Source: Azospirillum lipoferum
GTDB taxonomy: Bacteria; Pseudomonadota; Alphaproteobacteria; Azospirillales; Azospirillaceae
DNA length: 64,000 bases
NCBI RefSeq assembly: GCF_024170005.1
Contig: NZ_JALJXJ010000006.1
Coordinates: 248,001-312,000 of the forward strand
Direction of reading: 5' to 3'
The position numbers were made by a program, and so were the translations under genes. The notes beneath the pieces are model-generated. The model saw only the letters and a list, made by a program, of their open reading frames with translations. It did no database searches and was not told the DNA's origin. Shown piece by piece: positions 18,292 through 30,900 of this stretch (its first letter is position 1; every line of letters begins with the position of its first letter).

Positions 18292-20454
18292 ATGCCGCGT
18301 CTGGTTGAGGACAGTGTGACTCCGGACACCGGACTGTCATGCCTTACCTTCATGTTGCGCCTCCTGGGACACCCGGCCGATCCGGAGCAGCTCCGTCATG
18401 ATCAGGCGGTCCGCGGCCGGGCGATGGGGACGCTGGACATCCTGCGCGCGGCAAAGCGTTTCGGCCTGAAGGCGCGCTCCGTGACCACCCGCTGGGACAG
18501 GCTGGCCGCCACGCCGCTGCCGGCGATCGCACGGCGGCGTGACGGGCGTTACTTCATCATCGCCAAGATCGACGGCGACCGCGTGCTGATCCAGGATCCG
18601 CTGGAAGCGAAGCCGCTGGCGCTGCCGCGGGCGGTGGTCGAACCGGCCTGGTCGGGCGAACTGGTGCTGATGGCGCGGCGTGCCGGCCTGGATCTGGCGC
18701 AGGTGCGCTTCGGCATCGGCTGGTTCGTTCCGGCCCTGCTGAAATACCGGCGCCTGTTCTCGGAAATCCTGCTCGCCTCCTTCATGCTGCAGGTGTTCGG
18801 GCTGATCAGTCCGCTGTTCTTCCAGGTCGTGGTCGACAAGGTGCTGGCCCACCGCAGCCTGACCACGCTGGACATCCTGGTCATCGGCCTCGTCGTGGTG
18901 TCGCTGTTCGAGACGGTGCTGGGCGGGCTGCGCAGCTATCTGTTCTCGCACACCACCAGCCGGGTCGACGTGACGCTGGGCGCGCGGCTGTTCGACCATC
19001 TGCTGGCGCTGCCGCTGCCCTATTTCCAGGCGCGCCGCGTCGGCGACAATGTGGCGCGGGTGCGCGAACTGGACCGCATCCGCGATTTTCTGACCGGATC
19101 GGCGCTGACGCTGGTCATCGATCTGGTCTTCACAATCGTCTTCCTGGCGGTGATGTGGTGGTACAGCCCGGCGCTGACCGGCATCGTCCTGGCCTCGCTG
19201 CCGGTCTATGTCGCGATCAGTCTGGCCGTCACTCCGATCCTGCGCCGGCGGCTGGAAGCGAAATTCGCCCTTGGCGCGGAGAACCAGTCCTTCCTGGTCG
19301 AAAGCATCTCCGGCATCGAGACGCTGAAGGCGATGGCGGTGGAACCGGAGATGCGCCGCCATTGGGAGGAGAAGCTGGCCGCCTATGTCGGCGCCGCCTT
19401 CCGCGCGTCCAGCCTGGGGGTCGTCGCCGGCCAGGGCGTCCAACTGGTGGCGAAGCTGACCATGGCCGCCCTGCTCTATGTCGGCGCGCAGGAGGTGATC
19501 GACGGCGCCCTGACCGTCGGGGCGCTGGTGGCGGTGAACATGCTGGCGGGGCGGGTGTCGTCGCCGGTGCTGCGGCTGGCCCAGTTGTGGAACGACTTCC
19601 AGCAGGCGCGCGTCTCCGTCGAACGGCTGGCCGACATCCTCAACACCATGCCCGAACCGGCGGCGAAGCCCGGGCGGCTGCCGCTGCCCGCCATCCGCGG
19701 CCGCATCCGTCTCGACCGGGTCGGCTTCCGCTATCGCCCCGATGCCTCCCTCACGCTCCAGGGCATCGACCTGACGGTGGAGGCGGGCGAGACCGTCGGC
19801 ATCGTCGGGTCGTCGGGATCGGGGAAGAGCACGCTGACCAAGCTGGTGCAGCGGCTCTATGTCCCGGAATCGGGCCGGGTGCTGATCGACGACGTCGACC
19901 TGTCGCTGGTGGATGTGGCCTGGCTGCGGCGGCAGATCGGCGTGGTCCTGCAGGAGAATGTGCTGTTCAACCGCTCGATCCGCGACAACATCGCGCTGGC
20001 CGATCCCGGCATGCCGATGGAGCGGATCGTCGAGGCGGCGCGGCTGGCCGGGGCGGACCGCTTCATCCTCGGCCTGCCGGAGGGCTACGACACGGTGATC
20101 GGCGAGCGCGGCGCCAGCCTGTCGGGCGGACAGCGCCAGCGCGTCGCCATCGCCCGCGCGCTTGCCACCGATCCCCGCATCCTGATCTTCGACGAGGCGA
20201 CCAGCGCGCTCGACGTCGAGAGCGAGGCGGCGATCCAGGCCAACATGCGCCGCATCTGCGCCAACCGCACCGTGCTGATCGTCGCCCATCGGCTGTCCAC
20301 CGTGCGCGGCTGCGACCGCATCGTCGCGGTGGAGGAGGGGCGGATCGCCGAAGAGGGCACCCATGACGAGCTGATCCGGCTCGGCGGACGCTATGCGGCG
20401 CTGTGGCGGATGCAGGCGGGCGGACAGGCGGAGGTCGGCCATGGCGTCGCTTGA
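18292..20454 (+). CDS. Type I secretion ABC exporter, HlyB-type with degenerate C39 domain
   Basis: A 720-residue inner-membrane exporter. Residues 1-130 are a C39 peptidase-like domain without catalytic residues: the Cys position of the DCG motif is Thr13 (DTGLSCL) and the catalytic His position is Tyr87 (GRYFII). This fits a chaperone-like docking domain, as in HlyB, rather than a leader peptidase. Residues ~150-430 hold the membrane domain. The nucleotide-binding domain has Walker A GSSGSGKST near 506, signature LSGGQRQR near 610, Walker B ILIFDEATSALD near 630 and an H-loop VAHRLST. The stop overlaps the HlyD start by 14 bases. The 6588-residue RTX gene downstream is the evident cargo. 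Confidence 0.93.
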   Translation: MPRLVEDSVTPDTGLSCLTFMLRLLGHPADPEQLRHDQAVRGRAMGTLDILRAAKRFGLKARSVTTRWDRLAATPLPAIARRRDGRYFIIAKIDGDRVLIQDPLEAKPLALPRAVVEPAWSGELVLMARRAGLDLAQVRFGIGWFVPALLKYRRLFSEILLASFMLQVFGLISPLFFQVVVDKVLAHRSLTTLDILVIGLVVVSLFETVLGGLRSYLFSHTTSRVDVTLGARLFDHLLALPLPYFQARRVGDNVARVRELDRIRDFLTGSALTLVIDLVFTIVFLAVMWWYSPALTGIVLASLPVYVAISLAVTPILRRRLEAKFALGAENQSFLVESISGIETLKAMAVEPEMRRHWEEKLAAYVGAAFRASSLGVVAGQGVQLVAKLTMAALLYVGAQEVIDGALTVGALVAVNMLAGRVSSPVLRLAQLWNDFQQARVSVERLADILNTMPEPAAKPGRLPLPAIRGRIRLDRVGFRYRPDASLTLQGIDLTVEAGETVGIVGSSGSGKSTLTKLVQRLYVPESGRVLIDDVDLSLVDVAWLRRQIGVVLQENVLFNRSIRDNIALADPGMPMERIVEAARLAGADRFILGLPEGYDTVIGERGASLSGGQRQRVAIARALATDPRILIFDEATSALDVESEAAIQANMRRICANRTVLIVAHRLSTVRGCDRIVAVEEGRIAEEGTHDELIRLGGRYAALWRMQAGGQAEVGHGVA

Positions 20455-21904
20455 GAGCGCAGCCGAACCGGCGCCGGCTCCCGCTCCCGCCGCGCCTCCG
20501 CCGCCATCCGCACCGCCTTCCACGCTGGCGCGGCCCCGGCCGCGCCGCGGGCACGAGCTGGAATTCCTGCCGGCGGCGCTGGAGGCGATGGACACGCCGC
20601 CCTCGCCGTTCGCCAGGGCGGTGTCGCTGCTGATCGTCGCCTTTGCCCTCATCGCCATCGCCTGGGCCTGGATCGGCCACATCGACATCACCGCCGTCAC
20701 CCGCGGGCGCATCATCCCCAGCGACCGCAACAAGCTGGTGCAGACGTTGGAGCCGGGCATCGTCCGCGCCATCCGCGTCACCGAAGGGCAGCAGGTGGAG
20801 CAGGGGACGGTCCTGCTGGAACTCGACCCCACGGACAGTGCCGCCGACGCCGGCCGCGCCGAATGGGAACTGGCGGTGGCGGAGACCGAGGCCGCCCGCC
20901 TGCGCGCGGCGCTGGCCGGCCGGCGCGGTTTCGACCCGCCGCCGGGTGCCGACGCCGCCCTGGTGACGCTCCAGCGCTCGATCCTCGCCAACCAGCTGAC
21001 GGCGCGCGATGCCGCGCTCGACGCCATCGGCAGCCAGGAGCGCCAGCGCCGGGCGGAGATCGCCGCGCTGGCCGCGGAGAAGGCGCGGCTGGGCGCCACC
21101 CTGCCGCTGATCCGGGAGCAGGTGCAGGCCAAGCGGAACCTGTCCCAGCGCGGCTACAGTCCCCGTTTCGACCTGCTGGAGCTGGAGAAGGAGCTTGCCG
21201 AGGTCGAGTATGGCGCGGTCGCCGCGAAGAACCGCGAGGCCGAGGCCGAGGCGGCCCTGAAGGGACTGGCGGACGAACGGCGGCGGGTGACGGCGGAGTT
21301 CGACGGCAAGGCGATGGCCGACCTCGCCGATGCCGAGAAGCGCGCCGCCGCCTTGCGCCAGGAACTGACCAAGGCGGCGCGGCGGCGGGAGCGCCAGCTT
21401 CTGACCGCGCCGGCCGGCGGCGTGGTCCAGCAGCTCGCCGTCCACACGGTCGGCGGGGTGGTCACGGCGGCGGAGCCGCTGATGGTGATCGTGCCCGCCA
21501 GCCGCACCCTGATCGTCGAGGTGCAGGTGGAGAACAAGGACATCGGCTTTCTCCATCCCGGCATGCCGGCGGAACTCAAGGTCGATGCCTTTCCCTTCAC
21601 CCGCTACGGGCTGCTGCCGGGCACGGTCCTGTCGGTTTCGCACGACGTGATCCTGCCGCCGGACGGAGCGGCGGCGCGCACCGGGGCGGCCGAACCTGTC
21701 GCGGCGGCCGACCGCGACGGCCCGAAATTCTCGGCGCGCATCGCGCTGGAGCGCACCGCCATCCGTGGCGAAACCGGCGAGGACATCGCGCTCGCCCCCG
21801 GCATGGCGGTGACGGCGGAGGTGAAGACCGGCCGCCGCCGCATCCTCGATTACCTGCTCTCCCCGGTGCTCGCCCACGTCCACGAGGCGATGCGCGAGCG
21901 CTGA
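20441..21904 (+). CDS. Type I secretion membrane-fusion protein, HlyD family
   Basis: A 487-residue periplasmic adaptor. After a Pro/Ala-rich cytoplasmic leader (residues ~8-40), one membrane span is seen near 60-82 (FARAVSLLIVAFALIAIAWAW). A lipoyl/barrel-sandwich half follows (VQTLEPGIVRAIRVTEGQQVEQG), then a long alpha-helical coiled coil (about 145-330, rich in Ala, Glu and Arg), the second lipoyl half and a beta-barrel ending VTAEVKTGRRRILDYLLSPV, the HlyD signature. It overlaps the ABC gene and is 78 bases from the RTX gene. No outer-membrane TolC homologue is in the window, so that part is supplied from elsewhere. Confidence 0.93.
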   Translation: MASLESAAEPAPAPAPAAPPPPSAPPSTLARPRPRRGHELEFLPAALEAMDTPPSPFARAVSLLIVAFALIAIAWAWIGHIDITAVTRGRIIPSDRNKLVQTLEPGIVRAIRVTEGQQVEQGTVLLELDPTDSAADAGRAEWELAVAETEAARLRAALAGRRGFDPPPGADAALVTLQRSILANQLTARDAALDAIGSQERQRRAEIAALAAEKARLGATLPLIREQVQAKRNLSQRGYSPRFDLLELEKELAEVEYGAVAAKNREAEAEAALKGLADERRRVTAEFDGKAMADLADAEKRAAALRQELTKAARRRERQLLTAPAGGVVQQLAVHTVGGVVTAAEPLMVIVPASRTLIVEVQVENKDIGFLHPGMPAELKVDAFPFTRYGLLPGTVLSVSHDVILPPDGAAARTGAAEPVAAADRDGPKFSARIALERTAIRGETGEDIALAPGMAVTAEVKTGRRRILDYLLSPVLAHVHEAMRER

Positions 21905-21982
21905 GTCCCGAATCTTTCCTGTCCCGACCCCACAGCCGCAAGGCCCGGAACAACCGGCCCGACTGATCTGGAGAACAAGCCG

Positions 21983-24900
21983 ATGACCAGCACCGTGACC
22001 ACCGACGGCGATGATCTGCTGAACGGCGACTGGCGCGCCGACACGCTGAGCGGCGGGGCCGGCAACGACACGCTGTCTGGCGGCGACGGCAATGACTGGC
22101 TGGATGGTGGCGACGGCGACGACCGGCTGGATGGCGGGACGGGCGACAACAGCCTGTCCGGTGGCGCCGGCAACGACACGCTGCTGGGCGGCAGCAACAA
22201 CGATACGCTCGACGGCGGTGCCGGCAACGACGTGATCTCCGCCGGGACGGGCAACGACCTGATCGCCGGCGGCGACGGGGCCGACAGCATCGACGGCGGG
22301 GAGAACGACGACACCATCGACGGCGGCGGCGGCAACGATACCATCCTCGGCGGCGGCGGCCGGGACGTGGTGGCTGCCGGCGACGGCGACGATCTGGTGA
22401 CGGACGGCAACAATGTCTGGAGCGACGACCGCTTCGACGGCGGGGCCGGCAACGACACGCTGGATGGCAGCTTCGGCAGCGACACGCTGATCGGCGGGAC
22501 CGGCAACGACCGGCTGACGGTGGGCAACGACTACACTGGCGACGTTCTCGACGGCGGCGAGGGGGACGACACGCTGATCGGCGGCATGGGGGCGGATCGG
22601 CTGGCCGACGGCACCGGAGCCGATCTGGTCCAGGCCGGCGGTGGCGACGACCTGCTGGACCATGTGTTGTCGGATCAAATGGGGGCCGACACGCTCGATG
22701 GCGGGGCCGGCTATGACCGGCTGCGCGTGGCCCTGACCGCCGGGCAGGTGACGGCCGCCGTCGCCGCCGACCTCGTCGCGCTGGCCGATTTCATCCGCAG
22801 CCATGGCGACGACGGCCGGAGCTTCACCGGGCAGGCGATCCGGCTCGCCGCCAGCAATTGGAACGCGCTGGAGGTGACGGTGGACGGCCGGGCGGTGGCG
22901 GTCGGCGATCTGGCCGGGATGGCCGTCGCGGCGCCTAACCGGGCGCCGGTGGTGAGCGACCGGTCCCTGAGCGGAACCGAGGACACGCCGCTCGCCGGAT
23001 CGGTGGGGGCGGTCGATCCCGACGGCGATCCGCTGTCCTACGGCATCGGCGCCGGACCGGCCCATGGCCGCCTCGTCCTGGGTGACGATGGCAGCTTCAT
23101 CTACACGCCCGATGCCGATTATGCCGGTGGCGACAGCTTCCGCATCGACGTCTCGGACGGGCGCGGCGGCGTCTCGTCGCAGACCGTCACCCTGGCGCTG
23201 GCCGCCGTCAACGATGCGCCCGGTGCCGTGGCGCTCGACGGCGTCGCCGTCGCCGACCATGCGGCGGCCGGCACCATCGTCGGTACCGCCCATGCCCAGG
23301 ATCCCGATGGCGATGTGCTGGCCTACAGCCTGACCGACGATGCCGGCGGCCGCTTCGTCATCGATGCCGCGACCGGCGTTCTCTCGGTCGCTACCGGTGC
23401 CGATCTCGATTACCTGCGTGCGCCGGCCCATGCCGTGACCGTCCGCGTCACCGACGCCGCCGGGCTGAGCACCGACAGGGTCTTCCATATCGGCATCACC
23501 GCCGCCCGGAACGATGGCGCGGCCGATGTCGAGGGGCGGTCGCCGGCCGACGAGCAGGCGCAGGAGGCCGGCGAGGCCCGGACTGGCGGCAATGAGAGCA
23601 GCGGCAACGACGCGATCTCCGGCGACTGGCGGGCGGAGACGCTGGACGGCGGGGCCGGGAACGACACGCTGGGCAGCGGTGGTGGCGGCGGCACGCTGCT
23701 GGGCGGGGCCGGCGACGATGTGCTGAACGGCGACTGGGGCGAGGACAGCCTGCTCGGCGGGTCCGGTGGCGATACGCTCCGTGGCGGATCGCAGAGCGAC
23801 CGGCTGTTCGGCGGTTCCGGCGACGACCTGCTGGATGGCGGCAGCGAGGATGACACGCTGGATGGCGGGACCGGCAACGATAGCCTGTTCGGCGGCAGCG
23901 GCGCCGACCTGCTCCAGGGCGGCATGGGCGACGATCTGCTGGATGGCGGCACCGACGCCAACACGCTCTATGGCGGCAGCGGCAACGACACGCTGCTGGG
24001 CGGCGACGTGAGCGACACGCTCGACGGCGGCAGCGGCAACGATGTCATCAGCGGCGGCACCGGGACCGACAGCATCCGCGGCGGGGCCGGCGACGACCGG
24101 ATCGACGGCGGCGAGAACGACGACACCATCGAAGGCGGCAGCGGCAATGACACCATCCTCGGCGGCGGCGGCCGCGATGTGGTCACTGCCGGCGACGGCG
24201 ACGATCTGGTGACGGACGGCGAGGGGGTGTGGAGCGACGACCGCTTCGACGGCGGCGCCGGCAACGACACGCTCGACGGCGGTCTGGGCAGCGACACGCT
24301 GTTCGGCGGGACCGGCAACGACCGGCTGGCGGTGGGCGGCGACTATAACGGCGACTATCTGGACGGCGGCGACGGCGACGACACGCTGGTCGGTGGGCTG
24401 GGCGCCGACACCCTGCTGGGTGGTGCCGGCAACGACGTGCTGAAGGGGGGCGGTGGGAACAACGTCCTGATCGGCGGCGACGGCATCGACATCGCCGACT
24501 ATTCGGCGGAGAGCGACGCGATCTCCATCGATCTGCAGACCGGCGAGGTGCGCCACGGCGGCTGGATGGCCGACCATGTCTCCGGCATCGAGACCATCCT
24601 GGCCGGTGGCGGCGCCGACACGCTGGCCGGCGACGGTGGGGACAACAGCCTGGCCGGCGGGGCCGGCGCCGACAGCCTGTCGGGTGGGGCGGGCGACGAC
24701 CTGCTGGACGGCGGCAGCGGCGCGGACCGGCTCGACGGCGGCGCAGGCATCGACACCGCGACCTATGCGGCGTCCGGCGCGGGGGTGACGGTCGATCTGG
24801 CGGCCGGCACGGGATCCGGCGGCGATGCCGAGGGCGATGTGCTGTCCGGGATCGAGAACCTGACCGGCTCCGCCCATGACGACCGGCTGAGCGGCGATGC

Positions 24901-27900
24901 CGGCGCGAACCTCCTCGACGGCGGCGCGGGCGACGATTTGCTGGTTGGGGCTGACGGCGCGGATACGCTCGTCGGCGGCGACGGAACCGATACCGCCGAC
25001 TATTCGGCGTCGGGCGGCGGCGTGTCCATCGATCTGGCGGCTGGGACCGGCCTCGGCGGCGATGCCGAGGGCGACCGGCTGTCCGGGGTCGAGAACCTCA
25101 CCGGCTCGGCCCATGACGACCGCCTGACCGGCGACGGCGGCGCGAACGTCCTGGATGGCGGTGCCGGGGACGACACGCTGGCGGGTGGCGGCGGTGCCGA
25201 TACGCTGACCGGCGGCGCCGGCAGCGACACCGCCGACTATTCGGCGTCGGCCGGCGGCGTGTCCATCGATCTGACGGCGGGAACGGCGGCCGGCGGCGAT
25301 GCCGAAGGCGACGTGCTCACGGATATCGAGAACCTGACCGGCTCGGACCAGGACGACCGGCTGGTGGGGGATGCGAACGCCAACCTGCTGGACGGCCGCG
25401 GCGGCAACGACACGCTGATCGGGCTCGGCGGTGCCGACACTTTGATCGGCGGCGACGGCATCGACCTCGCCGATTATTCGGCATCGGCCGATGGGGTGTC
25501 CGTCGACCTGTCCAGTGGTATCGGGACCGGTGGCGACGCCGAAGGCGACCGGCTGAGCGGCATCGAGAATCTGACCGGAAGCGCCTCCAACGACCGGCTG
25601 ACCGGCGATGCCGGCGCCAATGTCCTGGATGGCTCGGGCGGTGACGACACCCTGGCGGGACTGGACGGGGCCGACACGCTGGTTGGTGGCGACGGGATCG
25701 ACCTTGCCGATTATTCCGCTTCGGCCGCAGGCGTGGCGGTGGACCTGTCGAGCGGTGCCGGGCTGGGCGGCGATGCCGAGGGCGACGTGCTGTCCGGGAT
25801 CGAGAACCTCACCGGTTCGGCCCATGACGACACGCTGACCGGCGACGGCGGGGCGAACCTGCTCGACGGTGGGGCGGGCGACGATCTGCTGGCCGGCGGG
25901 GCCGGTGTCGATACCCTGATCGGTGGCGATGGAACGGACACCGCCGACTACGCCGCGTCGGCCGGCAGTGTCACCGTCGATCTGGCAGCGGGGACCGGGC
26001 TGGGCGGCGACGCCGAAGGCGACCTGCTGTCCGGGATCGAGAATGTCAGCGGCTCCGCCCACGATGACCGCCTGTCGGGCGACGATGGAGCGAACCGGCT
26101 GGATGGCGATGCCGGGGACGACTGGCTGTCCGGCGGATCCGGGGCGGACACGCTGATCGGCGGCGACGGCACCGACAGCGCCGATTATGCGGCCTCGGCC
26201 GGCGGCGTCGAGGTGAACCTGAGCAGCGGCACCGGTGCGGGCGGCGATGCCGAGGGAGACGTGCTGTCCGGCATCGAGAATCTGTCCGGCTCCGACCATG
26301 ACGACCGGCTGACCGGCGATGCGAACGCCAACCGGCTCGACGGGCGCGGCGGCAACGATACGCTGGCCGGGCTGGGCGGGGCGGATACGCTGATCGGCGG
26401 CGACGGCATCGACACCGCGGAGTATCTGGCATCATCCGCCGCGGTGACCGTCAGCCTGGCGAGCGGCACCGGTTCGGGCGGCGATGCCCAGGGCGACCGG
26501 CTGACCGGCATCGAGAACCTGACCGGTTCCGCCTTCGGCGACCGGCTGACCGGCGACGGTGGCGCCAATGTCCTGGACGGGGCGGGCGGCAACGACACGC
26601 TGGTGGGCGGCGCGGGTGCCGACACCTTGATCGGCGGGGCCGGCAGCGACACCGCCGACTATTCGGCGTCCGGCGCGGCGGTGACGGTCGATCTGTCGGC
26701 GGGCACCGGGCTCGGCGGCACGGCGGAGGGGGATGTGCTGATCGGGGTCGAGAACCTGATCGGCTCCTCCCGCGCCGACCTGCTGACCGGCGATGGGCAG
26801 GACAACACCCTGCGTGGCGGCGCCGGAGCCGATACGCTGAGCGGTGGCGACGGATCGGACACCGCCGACTATACCGGCTCCGCCGCCGGGGTGACGGTCA
26901 GCCTTGCCGACGGAACCGCGGCCGGCGGCGATGCCGCGGGCGACGTGCTGTCGGGGATCGAGAACCTGACCGGGTCGGCCGCTGACGACCGGCTGACCGG
27001 CGACGGCGGGGCCAACCGGCTGCGCGGCGGCGGCGGCAACGACACGCTGATCGGCGGGACCGGGGCCGACAGCCTGAGCGGCGGAGCAGGGATCGACACC
27101 GCCGATTACTCGGCGTCCGACGCGGCGGTGTCGGTCGACCTTGCCGCCGGCACCGGCCGCGGCGGCCATGCGGAGGGCGACCGGCTCGACGGGGTGGAGA
27201 ACCTGATCGGCACCGGGCTTGCCGACAGCCTGACCGGCGACGGTGCCGCCAACTATCTGGATGGCCGTGGCGGGGCCGACAGCCTGAGCGGCGGGGCGGG
27301 CGACGACACCCTGCGGGTGCTGGACGACGGCTTTGCCGGCCTGGACGGCGGCAGCGGCTTCGACACCCTGCGCTTCGAGGGGGAGCGGCTGGTCGTGACC
27401 GGTGCCGATGCCGGCGGGGTGCACGGCATCGAGATGATCGACCTGACCCATCCGGGCCGCCAGACCCTGATCCTGAACGAGCAGGGCATCCTCGCCGACA
27501 CCGGCGGCGCGCCGCTCTACGTCACCGGCGACCGCGGCGATCTGGTGACCTTCAAGGAATCCGGCTGGCGTCGCGGCGGCAGCGAGACCGTCGGGTCGGT
27601 GCTGTACAACCTGTATTCCCGCGGCACGACCACGGTCCATGTCCAGGACGGCGTGCGGATGTTCGGCGACCTCGTGGTCACCGGCACCGGCGGGGACGAT
27701 GTCCTCACCGCGCCGTCGGGGGCCGGCCATGTGGTGGTGTTCGGCGAGGGCGGCAACGACACGGTGCGGCTCGGCTCCGGCTTCCGGCACGAGATCGCGC
27801 ATCTGGTGCGGATCGACGACGACCTGCACATCCTGTTCGACGCCCAGGGTGGACCGGCCGGGGAGGATGGCTATGCCCGCGACCGCGTCACCATCATGGG

Positions 27901-30900
27901 CCATTTCGCCGCCAATGGCGCCGCCGGGGCGGGCGACGGCAGCGTCCGCCAGATCCAGTTCGCCGACGGCGTGGTCTGGCCGGTGTGGGGCGGCGACCTG
28001 CTGCTGGGCAGCACCGGCGACGACACCGTCGCCATCGAACCCGGCTTCGCCAGCCACAGCCTGCATGCCGATGCCGGGGTGAACGTCATCCGTTTCGGCG
28101 CCGACGTGACCGCCGACGAGCTGCGCCTGTCGCGCAAGGGCGACGATCTGGAGATCCGCATCGCCGGCACCGACCGCTCGCTGCTGCTGTTCAACCATTT
28201 CTCGGCCGAGGCGCTGGCCGGCGCCGGCAATGGCGGGGTGGAGGCGATCGAGCTGGCCGACGGCACCCGCTGGCGCGTGCGCGGCAACGACATCCGCATC
28301 GGCAGCGGCGGCGACGACAGCATGGTGTTCGGGCTGGACGGCGGGCAGACGATTCTCTACGGCAGCGCCGGTGCCGACAGCATCGCCTTCGCGCTGAACG
28401 TCGATCCCGACCGCATGCGGCTGACCCGCGAGGGCGACGACCTGCGCCTTTCCTATGAGGGCACTGGCGCCTCCTGGCTGATCAGGCAGCATTTCGACGG
28501 CAATCCGGACGGCTACCGGACCATCCGCTTCGGCGACGGCACCGAATGGGCCCTCGACAACACCCGCCTGATCGCCGGCACCGCCGCCGATGAGCGCGTG
28601 GAGGTGGGCGCCGGCCTGGGCGAGCGCGTGCTGGCGACCGGTGGCGGCCGCGACGGGCTGGTCCTGGCGGCCGGCATCGTCCCGTCGCAGGTGGCGCTGC
28701 GCCGGGACGGCGACAAGCTGGTCATCCAGATCGGCAACGCCGACGACCGGGTGGTGGTGCTGAACCACTTCAACGGCACCGGCGCCGGCAACGGCGTGCT
28801 GCCCAGCCTGACCTTCGCCGACGGGACGGTGTGGCCGCTGGATGCCGGGGCCGGATTCCGCATCGGCGGCGACACCGGCGACGTGTTCGCCTTCAAGCCG
28901 GGCGACGGCGCCGTCACCCTGTTCGCCGGCAAGGGTGTCGACACGCTGAATCTCGGCTCGGCCATCGGCGCCGACAAGCTGGAGTTCGCCCGCGTCGGCG
29001 ACGACCTGATCATTTCGGTGAAGGGGTCCACCGACAAGGTGACGGCGCTGAACCATTTCGCCACCGGCTGGGGCGCGTCGCTGCTGGAGAATGTCTATGC
29101 CGGCGGGCGCTTCTGGAACCTGTCCGATCCGGCGCTGCTGATCGGCGGGGCCGGCGACGACAGCTACACCCTGACGGTCGGCGGCGGCGCCAGGTCGATC
29201 CTGCCCGGCAGCGGCAACGACCAGATCGTCATCGGTCCCGGCATCGACAAGGCGAGCGTCACCATGCAGCGGGTGGGCGACGATCTGGTGATCGGCCTGC
29301 GCACGCTGCCCGACAAGCTGACCGTGCTGAACCACTTCTCCGGCGGGGCGAGCGGCGGCGTGCACACGCTGCGCTTCATCGACGGCGATACGTGGAACAT
29401 CTGGGGCGCCAGCATCCTGGTCGGCACCAGCGCCACCGACACCTTCACCGCCGAACCCGGGATCGGCCACGTCTCGCTGTTCCCCGGCGGCGGCAGCGAC
29501 CGGCTGCGGCTGGGCACCGGCTTCGACAGCCTGGACACGCTGGTGCGTCGGGTCGGCGACGACCTTGAGATCGTCATGCGCGACGGCAGCGATTCGGTCA
29601 AGGTGCTGAACCATTTCCTCGGCAACGAGGCGCGCGACATCGCCTTCGCCGACGGCAAGGTCTGGACGGTCGGCGGTCCCAATGCCCGCATCGGCACCGA
29701 CGGCGCCGACCGCTTCGTCCTGTCGCCCGGCTCGGGCGCTACAGTGGTCTATGGCGGCGGCGGGCAGGGCGGCGACCGCATCGAGGTGGCTCCCGGCATC
29801 GATCCCTCGACGGTGCGGCTGACCCGGATCGGCAACGACCTGCGCGTCACCGCCGGCACCGACAGCATGACCATTGTCAACCAGTTCGCCACCGGCGGGG
29901 TGGTGACGATCCCGCAGATCATCTTCCCCAACGGCGTCATCTGGCCGATCGCCGGCACCAACGTCTTCATCAGCGGCGGCGGGGCGGAGACGATTCCGGC
30001 CGGTGCGACGTACATCTATCCGGGCGCGTCCGGCCAGCATCTGTCCATCGACGCCGACCCGGGCAAGACCCGCATCGTGCGCGTCGGCAACGACCTGCAC
30101 CTGACCATCGTCGGCCAGCCGAACGAGATGATCGTCGTCAACCATTTCGCCATGAACGGCATCGGCGATCTGGTCTTCAACAACGGCACCACCTGGAACA
30201 TCCAGGGCGGCAAGGTGCTGATCGGCGGCACCGGCCATGACGAATTCGTGATCCAGCGCGGCATGGGCGACGTGATCGTCTATCCCGACAGCATCGGCGA
30301 CGACACACTGCGTTTCGTCGACACGGTGGACGGATCCAAGATCCGCGTGGCGCGTGTCGGCGACAATCTGCGCATAACCATCGACGGCACCGCGGATGCG
30401 CTGACCATCGTCAACCATTTCGCCGGCACGCCGATGGAGTCGCTGAAGCGTCCCGACGGCTCGGTCCTGCCGCTGACCGGCGACGGCCTGCTGATCGGCG
30501 GCCAGGGCGGAACAGTCTTCCTGGTCGGCGAGACCAGCGGGTCGAAGACCATCTATGCCGAGGGCGGCGACCGCGTGGTCTTCGGTGACATCGACAGCAC
30601 GGAGGTGCGGATGATCCGCACCGGCTCCGACCTGCAGGTCTTCATCGACCGCACGCAGCAGGTGGTGACCGTCCTCAACTATTTCGGCGGTGTCGGCCAG
30701 CTGGAGTTCGCCGACGGGCGGACCTTCGACCTGTCGTCCCCCTACACCCTGATCGGCGGTGGGGGCGGCGACCGCTTCACCATCGGCAAGACCGGCCCGG
30801 CCAGTCAGATCATCCATGCCGGCGGCGGCGGCAGCCAGATCGTCTTCGGGCCCGACGTCTCGCCCGGCGACGTCACCCTGCGGCAGGACGGCGTCGATCT

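Noticed and set aside
20063-26299. A minus-strand frame of 2078 codons opposite the exporter, adaptor and RTX gene
   Set aside because: It is a shadow of the plus-strand genes: GC-rich Gly/Asp repeats remove stop codons from the complementary frame. It has no ribosome binding site or domain.
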